DNA of 64,000 bases from assembly GCF_001730525.1 (NCBI RefSeq), contig NZ_MDFN01000003.1, positions 62,001 to 126,000 on the forward strand. The letters run 5' to 3'. The notes beneath the pieces are model-generated. The model did no database searches and was not told where the DNA came from. It worked only from the letters and a program-made list of their open reading frames with translations. A program made the translations under genes and the position numbers. This DNA comes from Arcticibacter eurypsychrophilus. GTDB taxonomy: Bacteria; Bacteroidota; Bacteroidia; Sphingobacteriales; Sphingobacteriaceae. Below, piece by piece: positions 43,887 to 53,200 of this stretch; position 1 is the first letter of the stretch, and each line of letters begins with the position of its first letter.

Positions 43887-44312
43887 ATGATGAAAATATT
43901 TCAGCAGTCGCTTATACTCAGACAACGTTCAAGAGGATTTCACTTGATCACATCGGAAATTATTCAGGCTATGCCACAGTTATCTAAGATTGAAACAGGA
44001 ATTTGTCAGGTTTTTATTCAGCATACTTCTGCTTCATTAACGGTCAATGAAAATGCGGATCCTACTGTACGAAAGGACTTCGAGATGTTTTTTAGTAAAA
44101 TTGCACCTGAGAATGACCCAAAGTACCTACACGATGAAGAAGGTCCTGATGATATGCCATCGCACTTGAAAGCGGCTATGCTGGGCTGTTCTGTTATGAT
44201 CCCGGTTAGTGACGGACGTTTGGCATTGGGACTTTGGCAGGGAATTTATCTATGTGAACACCGTAATTATGGCGGGGATCGAAGTGTGATGATTACGGCA
44301 TGGGGCGAATAA
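43887..44312 (+). CDS. yjbQ: YjbQ/UPF0047 family protein (secondary thiamine-phosphate synthase type)
   Basis: This 141-residue protein has the family pattern: FIQHTSASLTVNENADP, DDMPSHLKAAMLG, and the end LGLWQGIYLCEHR. Members form trimers; some show weak thiamine-phosphate synthase activity, though the physiological role is uncertain. Two ATG codons occur in tandem (43887 and 43890). It is followed after 45 bases by rluF in the same direction. Confidence 0.93.
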   Translation: MMKIFQQSLILRQRSRGFHLITSEIIQAMPQLSKIETGICQVFIQHTSASLTVNENADPTVRKDFEMFFSKIAPENDPKYLHDEEGPDDMPSHLKAAMLGCSVMIPVSDGRLALGLWQGIYLCEHRNYGGDRSVMITAWGE

Positions 44313-44357
44313 TTCTCCAAAAAAAATTAACTTCGTAAAAATACAAGAAACATTACT

Positions 44358-45431
44358 ATGCCTGATTCTAGTACCCGGTTAAATAAATACATTAGTGAGA
44401 GCGGATTATGCTCCAGAAGAGCTGCAGATAAGCACATTGAGAATGGAACTGTATTTATCAACGGGAAGAAAGCGAAGGTAGGTGATCAGGTTCGCATTGG
44501 CGATCGGGTGAATGTGAATGGCCAGCTTATTGAACCAAGGGAAGAGGAAAGTTCAATTTTATTGGCTTTTAATAAACCGGTGGGTATTACGAGCACCACG
44601 GAAACGACTGATAAAACGAATATTGTTGACTATGTAAACCACAGTGACCGGATCTTTCCTATTGGCCGACTGGACAAGGATTCGCAAGGGTTGATCCTGC
44701 TGACCAATAACGGGGACTTGGTGAATAAGATTCTACGTGCGGGGAATAATCATGAAAAGGAGTACCTGGTGACGGTAAATAAACCGATTACCGATGCTTT
44801 TATCACGGGTATGGCAAGTGGTGTTCCTGTAATGGATGTGATGACCAAAAAGTGCAAGGTTAGTAAAGAGAGTCCTTTCATTTTTAAGATTACGTTGATA
44901 CAGGGCTTGAATCGGCAGATCAGAAGAATGTGTGAGCATTTTGGTTTTGAGGTGACTAAGCTGGAACGTACACGGATAATGAATATTACGCTGAAGGGAT
45001 TACCTCGTGGGGATTGGCGGGAGTTGACTGAGCTAGAACAAAAGGAAATTGCGAAGCTGATTGGGAAGTCGAGTTCGGAAAGGGTTGGTAGCGGTGGTTC
45101 TTCCGGGTCTTCCAAACGTTCTTCTAAAAATTCGGCTAAAGGGATTGCTGAAAGATTCGCGGAATATGATAATCTGGGAGAGTTAAAAAAGGAAAAAGCA
45201 GCTGAAAAAAAAGCTGCAGGATTAAACCGACCTAACTCAAGTGTTCGATCTGGAAAGCCTTCCATATCCGGATCATCAGGTAAGGCAGTAGGTTTTAAGT
45301 CTGCGGCTTCGGGTAGAGATGGTTATAAAGGCAAAAATTCTTCAGCAAGTACATCAAAAGGAAAATCTGGAGGTGGAAGGGGTGCAAAGTCTAGTTCTGG
45401 AAAGGTAAAAAGCAACAGAAGTTCGAGGTAA
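44358..45431 (+). CDS. rluF: RluF-type 23S rRNA pseudouridine synthase with a basic low-complexity tail
   Basis: Residues 1-60 form an S4 RNA-binding domain ([20 protein letters not shown]) and residues 65-240 the RsuA/RluB/E/F catalytic domain, with catalytic Asp106 in [10 protein letters not shown] and the late motif [13 protein letters not shown]. RluF isomerises a uridine of 23S rRNA (U2604 in E. coli numbering). From about residue 239 to 357 the protein is a Ser/Gly/Lys/Arg-rich unstructured tail, likely to bind RNA non-specifically; E. coli RluF has no such long tail. Confidence 0.9.
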   Translation: MPDSSTRLNKYISESGLCSRRAADKHIENGTVFINGKKAKVGDQVRIGDRVNVNGQLIEPREEESSILLAFNKPVGITSTTETTDKTNIVDYVNHSDRIFPIGRLDKDSQGLILLTNNGDLVNKILRAGNNHEKEYLVTVNKPITDAFITGMASGVPVMDVMTKKCKVSKESPFIFKITLIQGLNRQIRRMCEHFGFEVTKLERTRIMNITLKGLPRGDWRELTELEQKEIAKLIGKSSSERVGSGGSSGSSKRSSKNSAKGIAERFAEYDNLGELKKEKAAEKKAAGLNRPNSSVRSGKPSISGSSGKAVGFKSAASGRDGYKGKNSSASTSKGKSGGGRGAKSSSGKVKSNRSSR

Positions 45432-45451
45432 AAAACTAATATTTTTTTCCA

Positions 45452-45639
45452 ATGGAAATTAACATCACCCATATAGACACGGCATGCGTTCTTTTAAAGA
45501 TTGGTGCATTCGCATGCTCAAAGATCCTACATTAGATCATGCAGGCAAACTTTATTACCATGGATTTGGTTATTTTTCGTGTAAAACGGTCGGTCCTGCT
45601 TTAACAATATATGTGTTAAATCGAAAAGATATCTCCTGA
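45452..45639 (+). pseudogene. Remnant of an MBL-fold metallo-hydrolase gene
   Basis: The first frame reads MEINITHIDTACVLLKIG and then a stop. A shifted frame continues with KDPTLDHAGKLYYHGFGYF and KTVGPALT, the usual N-terminus of a Bacteroidota MBL-fold hydrolase ('T..D..GKL..HG...S.KT..PAL'). The metal-binding HxHxD region that should follow is gone. The similarity ends at a TGA (45639), where AraC-like coding begins. Confidence 0.72.
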
Positions 45640-45718
45640 TTTTTTAACTAACCACTTCTTTAAACGTGAATCCAGTGTAAGCCCTATCGAATATCTTACT
45701 AACATCCTTGCACAATAA
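45626..45718 (+). pseudogene. Remnant of the C-terminal end of an AraC-family regulator
   Basis: In the third frame the bases read ISPDFLTNHFFKRE, SSVSPIEYL and a stop at 45718. This is the last helix-turn-helix of an AraC regulator ('FSSPSYFTRxFKREFGVSPxEY'). Nothing upstream encodes the rest of the protein, so it is the tail left by a deletion that joined it to the MBL remnant. Confidence 0.7.
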
Positions 45719-45734
45719 AGCCTCATGCATATTT

Positions 45735-45742
45735 TAGATTTG
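45735..45742 (+). promoter_or_regulatory. -7 promoter element for the SDR gene
   Basis: TAGATTTG matches the TAnnTTTG consensus and lies 19 bases before the SDR start codon. A TTG at 45708-45710 is 24 bases upstream, wider than the usual spacing. Confidence 0.35.
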
Positions 45743-45761
45743 TACTATTAAACAATTAAAT

Positions 45762-46499
45762 ATGAAAACAGTACTTATAACAGGAGCAAACAAAAGCATT
45801 GGCTTTGAAACAGCCAGGCAATTAATACAGCAGGGGTATTATGTATACTTAGGCTGTCGGGATATTCAAAAAGGGGAACAGGCGGTCAGCCAGCTTCACT
45901 CAGAAGGCTTAATCCAGGTAGAACCTTTAAAGATTGATGTGGATAACATTGAATCTATAAAGGCCGCACGCGAAGTGCTTGGCCTTAAAACTAAAGTACT
46001 GGACGTGCTGATCAATAATGCGGGTATCTCTGGTAGTTTTCCGCAGACGTCACTGGACACGGATATCAGTGTATTTAAGCAGGTATTCGAGACTAACTTT
46101 TTTGGCGTAATAGAAGTAACACAGGCGTTTATAGACTTGCTGAAGGAGTCACCGGAACCAAGAATTGTTAACGTTACTTCCGGTCTGGGTTCTCTCACTT
46201 TGCATAGTGATCCTTCTTGGAAATATTATGTTGTTAAGCCAGCTTGTTATGTTGCCTCGAAAGCAGCCCTCAATGCTTATACCATTATGCTGGCTTATGA
46301 TTTACTTGATACCTCATTTAAAGTAAATGCCGTAGATCCAGGCTATACTGACACAGATTTCAATAATCACTCTGGACCTGGAACCGTGCAAGATGCTGCT
46401 GCAAGAGTTGTAAAAGCAGCCCTATTAAGTTCAGATGGTCCTACTGGCCAGTTCTTCAGTGATGACAATGTGCCAGAAACTGGTATTAGTCCTTGGTAG
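45762..46499 (+). CDS. Short-chain dehydrogenase/reductase (SDR)
   Basis: This 245-residue classical SDR has the cofactor loop TGANKSIG (residues 7-14), the NNAG motif at 85-88, catalytic Ser140 and the YxxxK pair Tyr163/Lys167. It would use NAD(P)H to reduce a carbonyl or oxidise an alcohol; the substrate is unknown. An AraC relic directly upstream suggests that an adjacent regulator was lost. Confidence 0.92.
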   Translation: MKTVLITGANKSIGFETARQLIQQGYYVYLGCRDIQKGEQAVSQLHSEGLIQVEPLKIDVDNIESIKAAREVLGLKTKVLDVLINNAGISGSFPQTSLDTDISVFKQVFETNFFGVIEVTQAFIDLLKESPEPRIVNVTSGLGSLTLHSDPSWKYYVVKPACYVASKAALNAYTIMLAYDLLDTSFKVNAVDPGYTDTDFNNHSGPGTVQDAAARVVKAALLSSDGPTGQFFSDDNVPETGISPW

Positions 46500-46655
46500 A
46501 ATGTATTTTTTAATGAAGAGTTTTGGGCAGTAAAATAGCATTTTGAGCCCTAGGCTTCCTGGGGACAAATGATTACCTATTTACTTGTATTCTTTAAATT
46601 TCTGAAGAACTCTTTTGCCAATTAGCTGTTATTATTAGAATTAAACATTAATAAA

Positions 46656-47264
46656 ATGAGCAAGAAGATTTTAATGTTAGCCGGCGATTTTGTAGAAGAT
46701 TACGAAGTCATGGTTCCTTATCAGGCACTACTTTCTGTGGGTCTGGAAGTTGATGTCGTTTGTCCGGATAAAAAATCTGGTGATACAATTGCTACTGCTA
46801 TTCATGACTTTGTTGGTTTCCAAACTTATGCGGAATTACGTGGGCATAATTTTATACTAAACAAGACATTCAATGAAGTGAATGTTGAAGATTATGCTGG
46901 TTTATATGTATGTGGTGGACGTGCACCTGAATATATCCGATTGAACGAAAAGGTTTTGCAATATACCAGGCATTTCTTTGATACAAATAAACCGGTTGCT
47001 GCAATATGTCATGGTATTCAGATCCTGACTGTTGCCGGGGTATTAGAAGGAAGAACTTTGACGGCTTATCCAGCTGTTGGACCTGATATCGCATTAGCTG
47101 GCGGCACGTACAAGGACATTAAGGTTACTGAAGCGATTACTGACGGAAACTTAACTACATCACCTGCATGGCCAGGACATCCTGCAATTTTAAAAGAATT
47201 TTATAAGCTGTTGGGATTAAGTATCAATTTTCAAGAGACTAATGTTTTATCAGAGGCACATTAA
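46656..47264 (+). CDS. DJ-1/PfpI family protein
   Basis: This 202-residue cytoplasmic protein has the DJ-1/PfpI fold. The nucleophile elbow is AAICHG with Cys118 and His119, and Glu14 early in the chain is placed to contact the cysteine, as in family members. Known members include glyoxalase-like, deglycase and protease-like proteins; which applies here is not clear. It ends at a region with two strong hairpins facing a convergent gene. Confidence 0.9.
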   Translation: MSKKILMLAGDFVEDYEVMVPYQALLSVGLEVDVVCPDKKSGDTIATAIHDFVGFQTYAELRGHNFILNKTFNEVNVEDYAGLYVCGGRAPEYIRLNEKVLQYTRHFFDTNKPVAAICHGIQILTVAGVLEGRTLTAYPAVGPDIALAGGTYKDIKVTEAITDGNLTTSPAWPGHPAILKEFYKLLGLSINFQETNVLSEAH

Positions 47265-47348
47265 TCTTTTGTTGAAATCACTGAAGTGGATATAACCAAG
47301 GTATTTCTGGCATTAAGCCGCCAAATTAATTTTAAAGGCTTTACCATT

Positions 47349-47393
47349 TAAATAAAAAGGCAATTTTCTAGTTGAAAATTGCCTTTTTATTTA
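47349..47393. terminator. Strong bidirectional terminator
   Basis: AATAAAAAGGCAATTTTC (47351-47368) and its exact complement (47374-47391) form an 18-bp stem, 20 bp with flanking pairs, with a 5-nt loop and T-runs on both strands. It ends the DJ-1 transcript and that of the opposing island. Confidence 0.85.
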
Positions 47394-47408
47394 TCTTTAA
47401 AGAAGTTG

Positions 47409-47446
47409 TCATAAATCAAATTTTGTTTGTGAATTTTGATTTATGA
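47409..47446. terminator. Second inverted repeat between convergent genes
   Basis: TCATAAATCAAA (47409-47420) and TTTGATTTATGA (47435-47446) form a perfect 12-bp stem ten bases beyond the stop of the OST-HTH frame (47456). It is a likely first terminator for the minus-strand island. Confidence 0.6.
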
Positions 47447-47455
47447 TGAATCCTT

Positions 47456-47785
47456 TTATCTTTTCTTAATGTAGATATGCTTGATGTTGTTCTTACCTGT
47501 GTCGCGCTCATCGATCTCAAACTTGTTCATACTTTTAATCAATGGTAACATCTTTGTATAACCATAATTCCTAGGATCAAAATCAGGCTTTTTCTTTAAT
47601 AGCAAATTGCCCAGTTCACCGAGGAATGTCCAGCCATTTTCATCTGCAAGGTCTGTAATGCTATCCCCAAATAACTTAATAATCTTAGGATCTATCTTAC
47701 TTAGTGGATTATTTGAAGAGGCTGTGGTTTTTTTAGAAAGTTTCTTAGTATCATCCTCATCATGACTTGTGCTGTCTGATTTCAA
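47456..47785 (-). CDS. OST-HTH/LOTUS domain portion of a frame-broken NYN protein
   Basis: This 109-residue frame encodes a polar linker and then an OST-HTH (LOTUS) domain: KIIKLFGDSITDLADENGW, LGELGNLLLKKKPDFDPRNYGY and a basic end. Such domains normally follow a NYN RNase domain in one polypeptide and bind RNA. The only start codon in reach is TTG (47785), overlapping the TGA of the upstream frame (TTGA). Either it is made by coupled re-initiation or frameshifting, or the gene is broken. Removing two bases from the AT tract at 47793-47803 restores one 253-residue protein. Confidence 0.65.
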   Translation of the reverse strand: MKSDSTSHDEDDTKKLSKKTTASSNNPLSKIDPKIIKLFGDSITDLADENGWTFLGELGNLLLKKKPDFDPRNYGYTKMLPLIKSMNKFEIDERDTGKNNIKHIYIKKR

Positions 47786-48219
47786 TATTTCAATATATAT
47801 ATAAATTTATCACAAGCCGATATAAAAGGGATTAGCGTTTTCTTCTCTCCTATTCCGATGACTTTCATTCCTGCTTCGCGAAGTCGTGTAGCTAATCTGG
47901 TAAAATCACTATCACTGGATACGATACAGAATCCGTCGACTTTTCCAGTGTATAATATGTCCATGGCATCTATAATCAGTGCACTATCTGTTGCATTCTT
48001 TCCTACGGAATAGCTATACTGCTGAATGGGTGTGATGGCATTTTCCAAAAGGACATTTTTCCAACCGGAAACAGTAGGTTTTGTCCAATCGGCATATATT
48101 CTCTTGAAAGTTGGGGTTCCGTATTTAGCAATTTCTTCAAACATCTCCTTCACATTTGCGTAAGGCACATTATCGGCATCAATTAATACAGCAAGCTTGA
48201 GGTCTTTCTTCGTTTCCAT
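47782..48219 (-). CDS. NYN domain (LabA/PIN-like RNase) protein
   Basis: This 145-residue NYN (PIN-like) domain has the acidic residues expected for a metal-dependent RNase: Asp14, Asp16 and Asn17 (LIDADN), Asp78 (NATDSALIIDAMD), and Asp103/Asp105 (VSSDSDFTRL). NYN proteins of the LabA/Limkain type cleave or bind RNA. The end ACDKFIYILKY departs from the family pattern just at an AT repeat, after which the OST-HTH part runs in another frame. It lies 36 bases after the RhuM gene in the same direction. Confidence 0.85.
   Translation of the reverse strand: METKKDLKLAVLIDADNVPYANVKEMFEEIAKYGTPTFKRIYADWTKPTVSGWKNVLLENAITPIQQYSYSVGKNATDSALIIDAMDILYTGKVDGFCIVSSDSDFTRLATRLREAGMKVIGIGEKKTLIPFISACDKFIYILKY
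47793..47803. repeat. Short (AT)n tract at the NYN/OST-HTH frame break
   Basis: Eleven alternating A/T bases (ATATATATATA) occur exactly where the reading frame of the NYN gene diverges from its OST-HTH half. One dinucleotide fewer gives a continuous frame reading FIYIEILKSD. Confidence 0.7.
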
Positions 48220-48255
48220 ATTTGTAAATGTCTAATTTATATGCGCATTTGCACC

Positions 48256-49272
48256 CTAATTTAATGCTTGGATCGCCTTATCAAAATCACTAATAAAAAG
48301 CCTGTCCTGTTTAATTCTGAATATTTCATATTCACTTTCAGCTTTGGCTTTAGCTGTGGCTGCTTCTACTGCATCGAAGCTTAATATGTCTGAATTAACT
48401 AAAATTTCATAATCATTGATTTGCAAAAACACTTCCAGTTTTTTAACCCAATCTGTCATCTTCATCGGTATTTGCTGTATAGCCTGATTTTCTGCGTAAT
48501 CCAGATATAAATTTACTGCACTTTCAAAATCTTTCATCTCTTTTTCATCAAGATAATTATCGGCTACGTTAACATCAGATTTTAACACTTTACCTTCAGG
48601 AGAGTTTTTCCAGGATTGCAAACCCATATTAGGATCCTCTGCCTTTGCTCTTTCCTTAATTAACTCCGGAGCAGTTTTACCTGTAATTACACTATGTAAC
48701 GTATTCTGAACGGTATTAAAAAAGTTTTTTGTCACCACAGAACTGGAATCATAATCGATACTGCACTGCTCATAAAGGTCGGTTAGTTTCAAATAAAATC
48801 TTCTTTCACTAGCCCTTATTTCCTGAATCCGCTCTTGTAATTCTTTAAAATAATCGTGACCAAAAGGTTCACCTTGTTTTAGACGGTCCGCATTTAGTAC
48901 AAAGCCTTTTGCTATATATTGTCTAAGAGTTTGTGTCGCCCAGATCCGAAACTGTGTGGCATGATAGCTGGTTACACGATAGCCTACAGCGATTACAGCA
49001 TCAAGGTTATAGAAACTTGTGTTATATGATTTTCCGTCATTATCGATATGCGATACATTCAAACATGCTGAAGCTAAAATAAGCTCCTTCTCTTTAAAAA
49101 TGCTTTCGAGGTGTTTGGAAATAACGGACCTGTGTACTCTAAATAAATCGGCCAGTTTCTTCTGACTCATCCAAAAGGATCCATCCTGAAACATGACTTC
49201 AACTTTTACATGACCATCACTAGAGGTATAGATTATAATATCGGAATTTTGAGGTGCTGTATTTTCAGTCAT
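48256..49272 (-). CDS. RhuM family (virulence/Fic-associated) DNA-binding-like protein
   Basis: This 338-residue protein has the RhuM family pattern: an N-terminal HTH-like part with VMFQDGSFWMSQKKLADLF and HRSVISKHLESIF, then YNLDAVIAVGYRVTS, FRIWATQTLRQYI and QERIQEIRASERRFYLKLTDLY. The C-terminal half is helical with EYEIFRIKQDRL. The biochemical role of RhuM is not known. The family is common in genomic islands and often neighbours defence or toxin genes. It follows the Toprim subunit gene after 79 bases and has its own -7 element. The N-terminal half resembles the Bro-N/KilA-like type of DNA-binding protein. Confidence 0.88.
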   Translation of the reverse strand: MTENTAPQNSDIIIYTSSDGHVKVEVMFQDGSFWMSQKKLADLFRVHRSVISKHLESIFKEKELILASACLNVSHIDNDGKSYNTSFYNLDAVIAVGYRVTSYHATQFRIWATQTLRQYIAKGFVLNADRLKQGEPFGHDYFKELQERIQEIRASERRFYLKLTDLYEQCSIDYDSSSVVTKNFFNTVQNTLHSVITGKTAPELIKERAKAEDPNMGLQSWKNSPEGKVLKSDVNVADNYLDEKEMKDFESAVNLYLDYAENQAIQQIPMKMTDWVKKLEVFLQINDYEILVNSDILSFDAVEAATAKAKAESEYEIFRIKQDRLFISDFDKAIQALN

Positions 49273-49309
49273 ATTATTTTGAGGATTTAATTAAGCGCAA
49301 TAATGAGGA

Positions 49310-49317
49310 CAAATATA
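49310..49317 (-). promoter_or_regulatory. -7 promoter element for the RhuM gene
   Basis: Minus-strand TATATTTG matches TAnnTTTG and lies 37 bases before the RhuM start codon, in the 79-base gap after the SMC operon. No -33 TTTG is seen. Confidence 0.35.
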
Positions 49318-49351
49318 CGCTTATCTTGATTGTGGATAGGGTATCTGCATT

Positions 49352-50209
49352 TTACCGCTCTATGAAGGCTTCCTGCTCCAAGCCTTTCTTGTATTGGTGC
49401 ATCCATTTTAATAGTTTCAGAATACCCTCTTCTTGCACTTCTTTTGCTTCAAAGTTCATCTTTTGATTATCGTATAACCCTCTTTTCCCATACTTAGAAA
49501 GCATGGTTTCAATAGTATCAGGGACAAGAAAGCGTGCTTTCGATCCCAGATATCGTTTATATTCATTTAAGTATATTCCTATCCCAGCAAAATCAAAATC
49601 ACCAAAGTGCAGGTAATTATTAGGAATAGTTTGAAGCCATTTGATTAAATCTTTACTTTGGTTCTGTGGGTAACGGCTAACAAAAAGGGGATGTACGCCT
49701 TTAAAAAGATGTCGCTGTCTATCAATCTGACTAAAGCTTTCTGAGTTCTCTATCCCCACAATAGTTACATCAGGATGAGGTATAAACTGTTCAAATTCAT
49801 GAATAAATTGAAAAGTTCCTGATGGCGGCTGTACAAGGAAGGATATACCATTCAATGTCGTTGATACAGGTTCATAGCTATTTACTAAAAAACCTTTAAA
49901 CGTTCTGACATTACTAATTTTAGAATTTGATGCGACCTGAACCAAGAGAGAGCGGGAAAGGTTTTCTGTATTTAATGTTTCTACATATCGATTCAGATCG
50001 GCAATGGAAAACCGGTTAAGTAAAAACGCCTGCAGAGATTTTGAGCTCTGAAGAGACATTACACTTTTGGTTCTCCCTGATCTGATATCTACAAGAATAC
50101 CATCCTCCAAAAGCTCAGAAATGAGTGGATATTTCAATTGACTTGCAGGCACCCTTTCGCCACTGCTTAATTGCAATAATTTAATGGCTAAAGACTTACT
50201 CAGCTTCAT
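49352..50209 (-). CDS. jetD: JetD/MksG-like Toprim nuclease subunit of an SMC defence system
   Basis: This 285-residue protein has an N-terminal winged-helix-like part (LSSGERVPASQLKYPLISELL) and a C-terminal Toprim-type domain, with the acidic residues Glu154 (IVGIENSESF) and Asp204/Asp206 (HFGDFDFAGIGIY), ending KKGLEQEAFIE as in JetD proteins. In Wadjet systems this subunit cleaves plasmid DNA loaded by the SMC complex. The gene overlaps the SMC gene by 14 bases. It is rather short for JetD; the N-terminal domain of longer members seems reduced. Confidence 0.83.
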   Translation of the reverse strand: MKLSKSLAIKLLQLSSGERVPASQLKYPLISELLEDGILVDIRSGRTKSVMSLQSSKSLQAFLLNRFSIADLNRYVETLNTENLSRSLLVQVASNSKISNVRTFKGFLVNSYEPVSTTLNGISFLVQPPSGTFQFIHEFEQFIPHPDVTIVGIENSESFSQIDRQRHLFKGVHPLFVSRYPQNQSKDLIKWLQTIPNNYLHFGDFDFAGIGIYLNEYKRYLGSKARFLVPDTIETMLSKYGKRGLYDNQKMNFEAKEVQEEGILKLLKWMHQYKKGLEQEAFIER

Positions 50210-53200
50210 TACCTGGATTATTTTGAATCAGCTTTTTCACAGTGGTTACATTCTTATTATCTTTTAACAGCAGGTAGGTATAACGGTAATCTATTGCATT
50301 ATAAGAGATTGGCGAGCTATTTATCAGTAAGATATTTCTATCATTCGCAAATTTCAAGATCCCCTTTACGTTAGTAGGATGCAATTTTCCAATTTCATCC
50401 ATCATACAATGCAGACGAAAATCTTTAAATCGTTTTGAAGCACTTTCTTTAAATACATTCAAAAGCATGATATTGATCATTGCTTTAACCAATATATCGG
50501 TGCCTTCAGACCCTACATTAGCCAGCTTTTCAACCCAGCCACTATCATTCTCATTCTCGACTATACGAAACTGCAACTCGAAGGTATCTGAAAGGTTTAT
50601 TTCATGTTGCTTGGAGCTGGTAATCTCTTCGGCAAAGCTTTCAAGAAGTCCTACTGCTTTTTTATTAGTCACTTCTGAATCATCGGTGCTGAATAAGTCA
50701 GCAATACCAAGACTTAAATCATGAACAGCATTGAAGGTGCGTATTTCTTGTAAAAGCATGACCGTTTTATTGGCACTGGGAGAAAGGCGTAGATTGATAC
50801 TTTTAATAACACCTGCAAAATTACGCTTCTCAAAATCTGTGTTAATATCAGTGATTACTTTTTGTATAATCGCCTCTTTGGATATCAGCTCTGTGGTTTC
50901 TTTGCCTACCTGACGAATCAAACTGGCAAAATGTTCATTAGTCCGTTTCTCAAATTCTTTTATTTTATTCTCCTCCAAAAACTCTTTCAGGTTTTCTGCA
51001 AAATTCAGATAATCTTCATTTTCTACCAGGTTTGTTTTAAAACCAAAGACGTTTGTAGTGGAAAAATTACTTAAAAACTTACTGACCTCCGAATGAATTT
51101 CTGTCATTCGATTAATGAGCGTATAACTTTTGTCTCTAAACTCCTCCATGATTAGGGTGAGTCTTTTTGGCGACTTAATCGTTTCTTTCCCTACTAACTG
51201 GTCTGTATGTTGGTTTAAAAACAGGTCTGTTTGGATAAAACGACTAAATTCATTAAGATCCTCTTCCATCTCCCGATGAGTAAGCATCAAATCTTGTATT
51301 AAAGAAATCTGCTTATCAACGGTTTCCTGAAGTTTCGTTTTTGTTAGTTCATGTTTTTGCAATTCGGCTACAAATCGTGTTTCATTGAGCTTTTTGTCCG
51401 CTTTGAAGGTATCAACCAAATCAAAAAACTCTCTCTTATCTTTATTATAATCGGATACATGGTCTCGGTTATCATCAATGAAGATCAGCTCTGCCTGTAT
51501 GTTCTGAAGATCTTTTTCAATAGAAGAAAGTCGAATAATATCGGCTCCCTCATCTTTTAACTCTTTATTATTTTGAGTTTTAATATCCTGGATACGTAAA
51601 TTGATTTCTTCTGTTTTGGCGCTAATATCCTGATCCAGTTTACTAAAACTAATTTGCAGTTTATCTTGCTCCGTAATAACCTTATTTTTCTTTTCTTTCC
51701 TTTTGGTATCGATCTGTGTTCTAATGCTTTTCTCCAGATGTTCTAGATTTTCTTTAGCAGATAGTCTTTCCTCTTCCATCTGATCAATATCTTTTTTGAT
51801 CAGCAATAAAGCTGTATCCTTTGCTTTCTGTCCATTTGTCCGCAAGTCTTCCAATTTTACCGAAGCTTGATCTTTTTCGCCTAGCGCCTTTTCTGCTTCA
51901 TATTCTTTAACTAAAATGCCTTCTTTATATTCACGTATTAAGGATTGATATTTCTTTCTTGTTTTCTCCAGATCTTGTACATTCTTTGCACTTAACTGTT
52001 CGGTTTCATCTTCTGACTTTTTAATTTTATCATGTAGTTGTTCCCTTTCTGCGGTGTAATCAGCTATCGTTTTTACTGTCCTTGATATTTCCCGCAGATC
52101 GAGATCAACCCCAAATAACAAGTCATTGCCCTCACCTACAAGTTTAGGAGTTAAACCAGTGTGGAACAACACCTGCTCCTGATCAATAACTTTACCAATA
52201 TTGCTTTCCCAACCCGGCTTATTCTGATGGAGCCATGAATACAAAGAGTTCGTACTGTTGGCCAATATTTTATCAATATCCTGAATTTTTATTTTCGAAA
52301 AATTAATCAGCTCATGAAGCTTTGTAAGTTGATTGTTATGATTGGCCTCCAATTTGGAATTTTCGAGATCCCATTGTTTCTGTACGGTTTCGATATTCTT
52401 TTTACTCCCTGCTATTTCAACTCCTGCTTGATGGATGATTCCTTTACTCTCATTTATTTTAGTTTGAGCTTCGGCTATTTCTTCTTCAAAGTAGCGCTTC
52501 AATTCTATTTCCTTTTTCCGTACTAACAAGGAATGGATGTACTCTACTTTCTGAGCAATATCTTCCAGTGCACTTTTAGCGACTTCCTTGTTCTCCCGCT
52601 CAATATCCCCATTGATCTGTTCATACTGGGCGTTTAGATTTTCATTGAATTTATAAAATGATCCCTGAAGCAGATTGCGCTCTTTATTTTTTGAATTAAT
52701 AAAGTCATGCAGTTGATTATTGAACTGATTAATTAATGCTTCGTATTTTGTTGTAATCTCTTTAAAACGAGCAGAAAGGAGTTCTTGTTCGTCTTGTAAA
52801 TTAGTCCTTCTCTGATTCCAATAAGCTTTTTTACTTACTCTTTCTATGATGCCTGCAATATTTAAGCCTTCATAATACTCAGATTTTACTTTGGCATCTT
52901 TTAGCCTGGCATCTAACAAGGTGATTGCTGAAGAGATCTTGTCCTTTCTTCCTTGAAATTTCTCATCAGCTTCTGCTACTCTTTTGTTTGCTGCGATTAG
53001 TTTATCACGTTCCGTATGGAGATGCCTGACTACTGTAGGGAACATTTTTTTTACTTGCTGATGTGCAGCAACCAATGTCATTGCTAAATGCGCCTTTTCT
53101 TTTTCAAGATAACAGATATCGGTGTAAAGTTTAGCGATGTTATCTGCTAACAGACGTACAATTACTACACCTCCGCGATTCCTGGTACTCCATTTACTGA

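Noticed and set aside
47349-47446. Two inverted repeats as mobile-element ends
   Set aside because: They lie between convergent gene ends, have T-runs or follow a stop directly, and no transposase is near; terminators explain them.
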